Below, piece after piece: positions 21,376 through 30,716 of a stretch of 64,000 nucleotides of DNA. Within the stretch, counting starts at the first letter, position 1. Each line of letters begins with the position of its first letter. This DNA comes from Triglochin maritima (taxonomy: Eukaryota > Streptophyta > Magnoliopsida > Alismatales > Juncaginaceae), in assembly GCA_963682175.1 (NCBI GenBank), contig OY821775.1:4340001-4404000 (forward strand), in the 5' to 3' direction. The notes beneath the pieces are model-generated. The model was not told the origin of the DNA, made no database searches, and worked only from the letters and a program-made list of their open reading frames with translations. The position numbers and the translations under genes are program-made.

Positions 21376-22545
21376 TCAAGCTCCTACAAGTGTAGATTTT
21401 GGTACCCATTTTTGCTTGGGTCCATTAAGTTTAGCTTTTGGTACCCAAATCCAAGTTGATTTTGGTACCTCTACACTTACTTTCTTTTTCATGGCAAAAT
21501 TATGTTTAACATTAATTTGAATAGGAAAGTTTTTAACATAAAAATTGTTTTTATTGCCATGTGTGAACTTATGCAATTTATTTGACAAATTTTCATTTAA
21601 GACATTAAGTTCACTGTTTTTAGTTGCTAGAGATTCATTTAAGCAATTTAGATTTTTAATCATAGAATTATGCTTTTCATTCATGTTAAGCATGTGAATC
21701 TCTAAATTTGCAACTTTTTCATTCATGCAATTTAAGTCATTTAAAGTTTGCTTGCTTTCAAGATATGATTTATCTAGTTTCTTTAGCAAGTCAATTTTGT
21801 CATTTTCAAGCATATGACTTTCAATTGCATTAGATGAGGTAGATTTATCATTTAAGCACTCATTCTTCAAGCATGCATTTTCTAAAGTAAGAGCATCAAT
21901 TTTAGCAAGCAAATCAACTTTATCATCTAACATAGATGCATTTTGACATTTAAGCTCATCTATTTGCTTGTTTGCTAATTTATTTGATTCATGAAGCTCT
22001 TTACATTTTTCTACCATTTTCAGAAATGCATTTTGTAGTTTATGTGAATGCGATGATTTTCCACTTGAACTACAACTTGAAAAGTGACTAGAAGATACCT
22101 CATCTTCACTTTCTCCATCGGATGAGCTTGATGTTGAACAAGATGTTGAATTGATTTCTTCACATCTAACTTGAGCTACATCCATTGGAGTGGCTTCTCC
22201 CTTTTTCCCGGTTGGTGAATCTCCTTCACCAAAATTCTTTTCTAATGTTTGCCATATATGATGAGCACTATCACATGAGCAAACAAGATTAAAATGTTCA
22301 TCTCCTAATGCACAAAATAAGACATTCATAGCTTTTGCATTTAGGGATGCATTTTTCTCATCTTCTAAACTCCATTTACTAATATGATATCTAGGTGATT
22401 CATATGGAGTTTGAATCATAAACCACAAGTTAGCATTCATGGATTTAATAAATGAAGACATTTTAAATTTCCATGAGCTAAAGTTATTTCCATCAAAATA
22501 TGGTGGTTTACATGATTCATTTGGTGTGGATGCATTAAGAGCCAT
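21376..22545 (-). CDS. Shortened copia-type Gag, unit 3
   Basis: 389 residues, identical to units 1 and 2. On the minus strand this is the first gag downstream of the outermost 5' LTR (LTR 4), so a transcript started in LTR 4 would meet it first. Units 2 and 1 would be read only from transcripts starting in LTR 3 or LTR 2, or from read-through. Confidence 0.85.
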   Translation of the reverse strand: MALNASTPNESCKPPYFDGNNFSSWKFKMSSFIKSMNANLWFMIQTPYESPRYHISKWSLEDEKNASLNAKAMNVLFCALGDEHFNLVCSCDSAHHIWQTLEKNFGEGDSPTGKKGEATPMDVAQVRCEEINSTSCSTSSSSDGESEDEVSSSHFSSCSSSGKSSHSHKLQNAFLKMVEKCKELHESNKLANKQIDELKCQNASMLDDKVDLLAKIDALTLENACLKNECLNDKSTSSNAIESHMLENDKIDLLKKLDKSYLESKQTLNDLNCMNEKVANLEIHMLNMNEKHNSMIKNLNCLNESLATKNSELNVLNENLSNKLHKFTHGNKNNFYVKNFPIQINVKHNFAMKKKVSVEVPKSTWIWVPKAKLNGPKQKWVPKSTLVGA

Positions 22546-22581
22546 GTTAATTTATCGATTAAGAACAAAATTAACGAAGGA

Positions 22582-22594
22582 GGCTCTGATACCA
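22582..22594 (-). other. Primer binding site, initiator tRNA-Met, unit 3
   Basis: TGGTATCAGAGCC on the minus strand, next to LTR 4. Confidence 0.92.
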
Positions 22595-22596
22595 AA

Positions 22597-24178
22597 TGAA
22601 GGATCGTGTGGGTTATGGGTCCACTAATCACTAATTAAGCTAATCCACAATTCTCTACTTGATTAAGCAATCAAATGCGCAGCGGAATAAACAAACAAGT
22701 TGAGAAAGAAAGACAATGCAAACCACACAAAGACGCGTCGGATTTACAGAGGTTCAGCCGCGCCTACGTCCTCTCTTGCAAGCCCCTCTCGAATCTCCGT
22801 TCGAGCCCCTCTTGCGTCTTCACTATGCCTCCCCGTTCCGGGCCGGGAGCAACGCCTTTTACAAGTCTTCAAGCTTGCGAACAACCCTCGCCGAGCTTGG
22901 CACCACCTCTCACAACCCGAGAGGATCACTTCGGGCTTTCACCGAAATCTCTACTTCTTGTCTTGGGCTTTCACCAATACCCTTGCTCACTTTGTCTTGG
23001 GCTTTCACCAAGACCCTTGCTCTCTTGACAACAATTGGAGTGGAACTCACTCTTCTAGTATTGAGCACAACAGATGCTAATATGAATGTATGATGAAGGA
23101 TGTGGAAATTAGGCTTTGGATGGCTAATTTGGAGCTTTGAGGTTGTGGAAAATCTCACTATAAGTTTGACACTTTGGAGTTGTGAAATCTTGTGGAAAAC
23201 TAAGTGTGAACCTCTATTTATAAGCTCCTAAAGATTTCTAGCCGTTTGGACAAGATTTGATTGGGTTTTGTGCAAGATACACAAAACAGAAAATCGGGTT
23301 CAGAAATCTGTCCAGAAACGGTCGACCGAAAGGTGTATCGGTCGACCGAACCCTTGAGTCTGTTGATGGATCGGTTGACCGAACATAGGTACTGGTCGAC
23401 CGAATCACTTAAGTTCTATAGGTCAACGGTCGACCGAACAGGTACCGGTCGACCGAACTACTGGGTTCGGTAGAGAGAAATCTTGATCGGTTGGACAAAC
23501 TTGTGTCGACCGATAGCAGGGGGTTTTACACGAATTAAACGGTCGACCGAATAAGGTAGTTTGTTCGACCGGTTCTAAAGTATATGGGGGTGTATATAGA
23601 GAAAAATGTGTATACGACCGTTGTATAATACGACAAATAAAACGGTCATATTTTTACCAGAAATAGCAAACGAAACGGTCGACCGAAGGTCTACCGGTCG
23701 ACCGAACAGGTCTGGGTAATCGGTTAAATAGATGTGTGATCGGTTGAACGGATTGGTCTGGTATAACAAAAATTGTGTATAACCGGTCGACCGAAAGGTG
23801 AACGGTCGACCGAACTCAGGCAGACTGGTGACCAATGTTTTAGGTGTTTAGGTGATCTAATGGAGTCCAAATTATATGATATTTTGTGTGTGACTCCTAA
23901 AAGGAACCTAGTGTGTGAATGCATGCATATTAGCTTAAGTTATGCTCAATTTACATAAGTTCCTAATTCTCAAAGAAAGGAAAAATTACATGTCTTCAAT
24001 CCTAGCTTGATTACATGTCTTGACTTGACTTTTCTTCTTTCTTGAGTCTTGATCACCTGTAGATGTTAGCACAATACAATATGTATACTATTATACTACA
24101 TGTGCTAATCTACATGTCCTTGTTAAGATTAGGTTTAATTACATCATCAAAATACGGATTAAGGCCAAAAAGCCAACA
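22597..24178 (-). repeat. LTR 4 of array (outermost 5' LTR on the minus strand)
   Basis: 1582 bp. Private bases A23648, G24122 and G24164. TATA box at 23215-23222. Followed by CTACT. Confidence 0.95.
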
Positions 24179-24183
24179 CTACT
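24179..24183. repeat. Target site duplication CTACT, right copy
   Basis: CTACT directly follows GCCAACA, the end of the fourth LTR, and matches the bases before the first LTR. Confidence 0.9.
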
Positions 24184-25509
24184 AACTAATGCGTGCTTTC
24201 TAATGAATGATGAGTGAAAGATAGTACGTACCTTACGCCAGCAATCTACGACAGAAATCGTAAATAATCGAAAAATACAATGCATGCAAATCCTATATGA
24301 TGAATGACTTAGCAAATATTGTCTAATCTTTTGCTTTGGGTTATTAAAGGCCAAGTTGTTTAAGGGGGCAATGAGTTATTATAAACTAAACATTTAACTA
24401 AACAAAGTAAATAAACATTTAACTAGACAAAACATAAATAAACATGAACGATCATTTTTTCAGCATAAATAAACATAAATAAACATTTAACTAGACAAAA
24501 CATAAATAAACACAAATAAATGTATGAACTCACTAAACTAAAGATTTATTCTAATTTGGACACTTTTTATGCAAACCCATAGAAAACTACACATATATAC
24601 AAATTGAAAACTTAACAATCTATTATATGATCTGTTGACTCATCTAATGGATGGATTTCGGATTATCTTCCGGAATTATCGTCTAATGGGATATTATTAT
24701 TTCTAAACATTTTTGTTTAGGTATGCTTTTGTAGCCTCATCTGAAGATAAGAAGTTGGTAATGATAGATGAAAGAAAATGATCTCTACACTAGATTCATT
24801 ACACAAGTACTTGTCCCTAAGTGTTAGAACTCGAAATTCTCGTTCTAATTTTTGACATTTATTTTTGACCCCAAATGTTCCAAATAAACCTTAAAAGTGT
24901 TCTCTAAAGCCATATATACTAATTGTTTGTCCTTAGAACAGAGAATAAATAGTTTAATTTCTTAATGGCAAGAGTTGTAGCATTTAATTAACAAACTTCT
25001 GATAAACATTGGAAGTACCATTTGATCTTGGAATGAAATTGCAAAAAAAAAATTGACCACACAGTGCGGAAGAGCTTACAGAGTCAAAAAAACAAATACC
25101 TAATATTGCCAAAACCAAAGGGTCAAACAAACTCCATACTTATCGAAGATGAACGTAAAGGGTTGAATGAGGGCTTTGATGGATTCCATACAAACACATA
25201 CCACCATTTGTTTGTGATAGTAGTTAATAACTCGCAAGTGGAAGGGGAGATCCAAACAAAGCCCGATATTCTTTTGGAAGAAAATACAAATGGTTGATGG
25301 AAGAAAACTTACATGTGGAGAGAGACGGAGGAAGACGGGGGAAGAAGGATAAGAGGGCCGGAGATGTGGAGGAGAGTTTGGGAGCTCGCTGCGGTGCCGG
25401 AGACGATGCAGATCGGTCGGAGGTTGGTCGCGGAGGAGAGTTCGGTCGCGGGACGGCTAGGGTTTGGGTGGGTTTCGTCTGAAATGAATGAAAGAAAACC
25501 GTCTGTCTG
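24184..25509 (-). other. CACTA 5' internal region with candidate untranslated leader
   Basis: This AT-rich stretch continues the CACTA element after the array. At 24400-24520 a short unit of the type AATAAACATTTAACTAGACAAAAC is repeated with variation. A GC-rich segment at about 25313-25480 reads on the minus strand like a plant 5' untranslated leader (AAACCCTAGCCGTCC early) and ends in a good donor, CACAT|GTAAGT, near 25312; it may be the non-coding first exon of the transposase. Short open frames here show no family resemblance. Confidence 0.5.
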
Positions 25510-25840
25510 ATTTCTTTAAGACCTATAGACGTCGGATGTTATATAACGCTGACGTCTATACCTCGACGTCTATGTGGATGACGTATAGACGTCGGTTGTC
25601 CATTACGTCTGACGTCTATATGGAGACGTCTATACCCTATAGACGTCGGATATAAAAGGTACACAAACAACCGACGTGTATAGGTCGACGTCTATAGGGT
25701 ATAGACGTCGGCTAAACGTGTTATTCCAAAACCCGACGTCTATAGTGTCACATAGACGTCGTCTTCCATTACAACCGACGTCTATTCTGTCCTCTCCACA
25801 CTAGACGTCGGTGGTTGTAACGGCCGACGTCTATTTGGCG
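25510..25840. repeat. CACTA subterminal repeats, GACGTC palindromes
   Basis: About fourteen GACGTC palindromes in both orientations, mostly as TATAGACGTCGG or its complement CCGACGTCTATA, within 330 bp. Subterminal arrays of short repeats in both orientations are the binding sites for the accessory transposase protein in En/Spm-type elements. Confidence 0.85.
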
Positions 25841-25849
25841 ACGAGTAAA

Positions 25850-25867
25850 ACCAATTCTGCACTAGTG
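25850..25867 (-). repeat. CACTA terminal inverted repeat, right end
   Basis: The minus strand begins CACTAGTGCAGAATTGGT. The CACTA start and the adjacent subterminal repeats define the element end; the partner end is outside the window. Confidence 0.8.
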
Positions 25868-28479
25868 CGGTCCGTCGGATACCAAAAATTCAGATCTCAG
25901 TCCGATCTGATTGCGGACCGAAGCTCGCCCCTAGTTTTCACATATTCCTCTTCTTTTTGTTTGCCGATCATACTCTCGTTCTTAACTTTATAATAAAAGT
26001 TAAATTTGACTTCCGATTAAATCCAAACTTAACCATGAAATTAGATGAAGAGTATGTTCCGCAAAAAATCATAAGGAAGGGCGAATACGTGGAAAACCGA
26101 TGAATTTTTAAAGTTTCCGGGAGTAAAAACTTACAAAACAAAAGTAATTAAAATGGAGTTGATTGACGTGTTTTAAAGTAAAAAAAGACAAAGTGATATT
26201 GAAATATAATTGATATATGGTGGCAAAGTATAATTTTATTCTCACCGTACCTTTTCTATTTGATGCAAAGAACCCGCAATTCCTACAAAGAACCCACGAT
26301 ACAAACCTACATCTAATAACAATTTAAGAATTATTTACTTATTCGATGATGTAAAAATCTGAAACGATCGAAAACGAAGATAACAAGATTCACCTCAACA
26401 ATTAATGAAAAAAACCCCACAAACAAACTCTCCCGATTTTATTCCAAGTTGCTGGTGGATGAAAAAAATCCTTTCTATATTAAGCCTAACGAAGTTTCTG
26501 TTGTTACAATTACAAATATGATCATGTAATACAGTAAGTTACATATGTCAAATAAATATTCCGTAATTATCCAGATAAAGCCAACATAAAAAACATGTAT
26601 AGAAAACACAAGAAACGAAGTAACAGTGATCAGAGAGGACCTCGAAGACTGAGCCGTCGAAAGGCGACTTGGCTCAGAGAAAATATCGGCTCACGTACCA
26701 GTGCGTTTGATGGTCTGTCGGTTTTCTCCCATGATAGGACGGTCACACCGTCGATCAGGCGCACGTCGGAGTCGACGGACCACGAAAGCAGCGCGGAACT
26801 TCGCAAGAATCGGTCGCCAGAAAACTCTGGATTTGGAGACCTAAAATGGCCGGAGATGGACGATTTTTGTAGAGAGATGATATGAATAAAACGTGTATCT
26901 AAAGGAGGAAACCGACTGATATATATATATATATATATGTATGTATTTAATCTTATAACCGTCAATAACTTAATTGCAAAAACAATTAACATGAGATCCA
27001 AAAATCAAATACACCCATCACCCTGAGGCTAAACCTCTAATTTCCCCCAAAACCCCCATCGTCTCGCCCCGAACCGGGACGGATGGACGCGCGCACGTGT
27101 GTGAAAAATTCTCTCCTCCTCTCTTTCCACCTACAAAGGGTCAAGTGAATAGGATGTTTATCAACATCCTTCAACTTGTTAGCTTCACCAATGTGAGACT
27201 AAAAGTGAGGTGAGTACATGACACATGGGGCAATAGTTCTCATCTTCATCTCAACATTGGATTTCTCCAATTGAGTTATTTATGGACCTAACCCAAACTC
27301 AATAATCTAACGTCTGGTTACAAGTAAAGTGCATATGTTTACAACATAATCAACTCGTATCCACCATAAAAACAAGTTATAATCGGGTAAGACACTCGAC
27401 CCAAGAAGACTAAAGTGCAGCTGTTCATAACAGAGAATAAACTGCCTATACACTTGTATTACAAAAGACTAAAAGGCATATCAATATCATAATTAATTTC
27501 ATAAGCAAGACACATCGGATGAACAGAAATAACCACGTCGTAAGCAACACAAATTTATTCCCACATTTAAGTGTTAGATGATGTACAATATAAACTCGAA
27601 AAGAGGTATAACTAGCACAATTTTTCTCATATATATATATATATATATATATTTCTTGCTACTTGTATGGACCGGAATGTGGTACTGCATAGTCAGATAG
27701 TCTGCATGCAATCGGGTACCGGTTTAACCTTTTCACTCTCAATATAAACTAAAAATAAAATAAAAACTGTCAGAAACATGACAGAATTTTTTTTAATAAA
27801 TGTAAAATAGGACAAACAACATATAATATGACTAATAATAATATATAAGAAACTATATCTTGCAACCATCAGGACACCACTTTTTCGGGTTGAGTCAGGT
27901 CTCAAGGATGACTTCCTTCCTTTTCTTTCAAAAAACATTCTGCAGATTTCAGACGAAACAAATGAATGTCACATGTTTTATGAATGTCAAAAACAACCAA
28001 ATTTATAGAGAAAAAGGTATAACTTCATAAGAGCCTCGTAGTTTTTCACATGTGGACCTTTTTTTGCATTAGTTGGCGCATAATAACATGCATATATAAC
28101 TAGAAAACCTGTTGCGAATCTAACAGTTGGCTTAAAAAAATCCTGGCCTACTATATCCAACTAATGATTCAATTGTATAGGACGGAATGTGCTAAAATAT
28201 GCCGTCAAATTAACAAAAAGTTGCATAAGAGGTCATAATCCTAGACAAGCAGGCATAATCTTATAAAAAATGTGCTGCAAAGAGCAACACTCTTGGTACT
28301 TCAGAAAGATGTTGCAAGTGATCATGCACATCATTAACAAGGAGCAGCTGGATGAAGAGAACAACAAATAAAAACACCGTAAGCAACATAAACTAGATAG
28401 ACATTAAACTGACCACCAAGAAACATCAATACAGATGGGTTAATCATGGGTACTTAAAACCAACAAACAAAACACTAGA

Positions 28480-29129
28480 ATGTCAAAACTCACGCAGCAT
28501 GCAGTGACTCTTAGTCGCCAAAACCTTGGAGTATAATATGAATAGCTTGTGTGTCGAATCTAATTGCCTAATATCAGAAATCATACGAGCATCCTCTAAA
28601 CGTTTGTTTTCCTGATAAAAATATATGTGAAAAAAAATATCAATTTAACGTGCAAGAAACAAGCCGGAAAGGCAAGAGCTAGCTTCAACGTATATTTTAA
28701 GGTGTGATTCATTTGCTATAGTATTACGTTAAAGGGTTGATCTTAGAGGCTTAATTACCAGTATAAGATGTTTTTAATTAGCGTCTCGTTTACAAAAAGA
28801 AGGACATGAAATTAATTAATTAATTAATTACCACGTGGTCGTCAGTAAAAGACCAACATTCTGCAAATCCAAATACCAATCATCCTTGGACATGGTCTTT
28901 GGATTTCTCCCCTTGGCCTCGAGTGACTCTTCCTCGGATCTACCGACAGCTTCAAAAAAAAAAAAAACATGTGTGCATCAAAAGAGTCATCATAACTTAC
29001 ATGGCCGTCCTTTTCGATCTCAATATCAGCATAAGAAGGACATGCGTGAAAGTTATTTGTGTCGAATTTTCTTAAGGTGATGCGTTTTAGGCAAGCTATG
29101 TCGTTCTTTACCTTCTGCATTACGTCCAT
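28480..29129 (-). other. Possible exons of an unrecognised gene
   Basis: Three minus-strand stretches look coding. The first is 29129-29001, MDVMQKVKNDIACLKRITLR to EKDGH, ending at a GTAAGT donor. The second, about 28932-28834, reads EESLEAKGRNPKTMSKDDWY and LDLQNVGLLLTTT, between a CCGAG acceptor and a GTAATT donor. The third, about 28614-28490, reads ENKRLEDARMISDIRQLDST after a TTTTATCAG acceptor. The first joins either the second or the third in frame, but the second does not join the third in frame with the sites I used. I recognise no family. It may be a relic or a mis-built gene. Confidence 0.3.
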
Positions 29130-30607
29130 CTCTAATTAATTAATTAACGCAGGTAAGAGGCCGGAAGTAACCTGAAAACGTATGCAACACAAATACAGTA
29201 AATTATATAAGAAATCAACATATCACAAATACAACACAACCACGGTGATTGCTTGTGGTTTCTTCTATTAACATGAATACAGTAAATTAAAGTAACCCCT
29301 GAATTGGGGTTAATTCTTACTCGTCAAATGTTGTACTGAACTGTTAGTGTTAGATCATGACAAACATTTTGTTTATTTTTCAGATTAAATATTAGATATC
29401 AATGCACTCTATGATTTTCGAAATACCATAAATCACGGCGAAATTTTCATGACGTAAAATTACCGTACCTACAAACTAAGAGCATGTTCGAGGATTTGCT
29501 AAAATATATAGCATGGTTTTCATGAAAATCAGTATTTGGAAAACAAGGTTTTCATACCCATTAATGGAGTTCGGATCCTCCCAAATCATACGTTATAAAT
29601 CCGATCGTAATTTCATTGAAAAAATATTTTTCTGAAAAATATATGATATATTCTTCCTTCTAGATTTGATGGCCAGTGTCTCTTCTTCTTCTTCTCTTAT
29701 TTCTTTGGAAACCTATGATTTTACCAAAAACGTGAATGTATTTGTTAAAATATATTATATATTTTAAATCAAAGTTTCAAAAAGTGAGAGGAACGAGCCA
29801 GGTTATATATGAATATATATCGCGAGAGCCACCAAGGGTTTTATGTTTTCTCTCCGAAATTGCAGTTTAACCCTATTGTAACATCTATTTCTTATTTTGT
29901 TATGAATGGTTTCCATACAAGAAATACAAACTTTATGTTGACATTGGATTTGCGATAATTAATTCGAACTCGAGCTCAAGTTAACACACTGTTTAACCCT
30001 TTAATTAATCGAGCTGGCTGGAGTTGCTATGGAAGAGTTATTTCATCCCACCTAACCAACCGACCCACACCCACATCGTACGAGGGGTCTATGAAGTTGA
30101 AATCAAGAAACTTATTCTCTTCCACGGCTCAAGAAATTAGAAATGAATTTAGTATCTTGATTCTTTATTTCTAAACTTTCATCATATTTTCTTATCGCGC
30201 GTTTCTATTTCTAATTGATGTTAGTTTCCACGTTGACATGTTTGTTAATATGGTTTAAGTACTCCCAAAGTTTGTGTCGCTTTTTCTTTATTATGTATAA
30301 ACAAGTAGTGTTTCTACAAAAGTGATGATAGAAAAACACTACAAAGTGACACATTGATCATGTCTAATATCATTTTCCAACTAGCAGATTCACAACACAC
30401 ACGGAGTAGAACACTTGATAGGTCCAATTTGAAGTTCAGTTTTTTTGCTTCTTAAAATCTTTTTGCTGTAATTCCTAAATCATTCTTTGAAAAAATTTGT
30501 TTGAACTTTGTATGTAACCTCTTAATGTATCTATAATATAAAAAACATAATCTACAAGTCGATTGATAGAATGATAGGATCAAAACAAAAAAAAAACAGT
30601 ACGAGGA

Positions 30608-30631
30608 AAATAATAATAATAATAATAATAA
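30608..30631. repeat. (AAT)n microsatellite
   Basis: Seven or so AAT units directly upstream of the CBL10 TATA box. Confidence 0.85.
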
Positions 30632-30649
30632 CCCCAAAATCATCCACCA

Positions 30650-30657
30650 TATAAATA
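30650..30657 (+). promoter_or_regulatory. TATA box of the CBL10 gene
   Basis: TATAAATA in CACCATATAAATACCCC, 60 bp upstream of the preferred ATG. This spacing leaves a short leader. Confidence 0.65.
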
Positions 30658-30716
30658 CCCCGACCCGTCCCGGCGACTCGCGGTTTCGTCTCCCGCCGGT
30701 CGATGCCCTCGTCCCG

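Larger units (their letters stand above)
12142..24178 (-). mobile_element. Tandem array of a gag-only Sirevirus-like (Ty1/copia) element: 4 LTRs, 3 internal regions
   Basis: The unit repeats with an exact 3485-bp period. The LTRs (1582 bp) are 12142-13723, 15627-17208, 19112-20693 and 22597-24178; the internal regions (1903 bp) are 13724-15626, 17209-19111 and 20694-22596. Minus-strand order in each unit: LTR (TGTTGGC...CCTTCA), initiator-Met primer site, gag, multiple polypurine tracts, LTR. The array as a whole is flanked by one 5-bp duplication, CTACT (12137-12141 and 24179-24183), so it came from one integration event followed by LTR-LTR unequal exchange, or from insertion of a multimer. 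No pol is present in any unit. It sits in the non-coding 5' part of the CACTA element. Confidence 0.95.
1..25867 (-). mobile_element. CACTA (En/Spm) DNA transposon, right part, with two nested LTR insertions
   Basis: The minus strand carries, in order from high to low coordinates: a CACTAGTG terminus ending at 25867, GACGTC-rich subterminal repeats (25510-25840), a GC-rich possible leader, a transposase with Transpos_assoc, tnp2 (Transposase_21), DUF4218 and DUF4216 regions, and a second gene of the Transposase_24 type. This is the layout of plant CACTA elements. Two LTR-type insertions (3758-11077 and 12142-24178) interrupt it; without them and their target duplications about 6.5 kb of CACTA sequence remain. 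The other terminus lies left of position 1. The 3-bp target duplication would be CGG at 25868-25870, but the partner is not in the window. Frameshifts and stops in both genes indicate an inactive copy. Confidence 0.85.
25868..30640. other. Intergenic, no gene recognised
   Basis: AT-rich DNA with microsatellites (TA repeats at 26919-26939 and 27632-27652; AATT repeats at 28809-28831). A GC-rich patch at 26630-26880 looks like a leader on the minus strand, and another lies near 27050-27120; neither yields a recognisable protein. The 27130-27310 segment, rich in short words such as TGTGAGACTAAAAGTGAGGTGAG, resembles decayed repeat DNA. Confidence 0.5.

Noticed and set aside
12142..24178. Array as an assembly artefact
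   Set aside because: Considered seriously. Copy-specific bases in LTRs 1, 2 and 4 and a matching CTACT duplication at the outer ends only argue for a real structure, but reads are needed to exclude a wrong unit count.
26595..27001. Open frames on both strands around a GC-rich patch
   Set aside because: No family resemblance, no splice partners, and opposite frames are equally open; likely a decayed leader or repeat.
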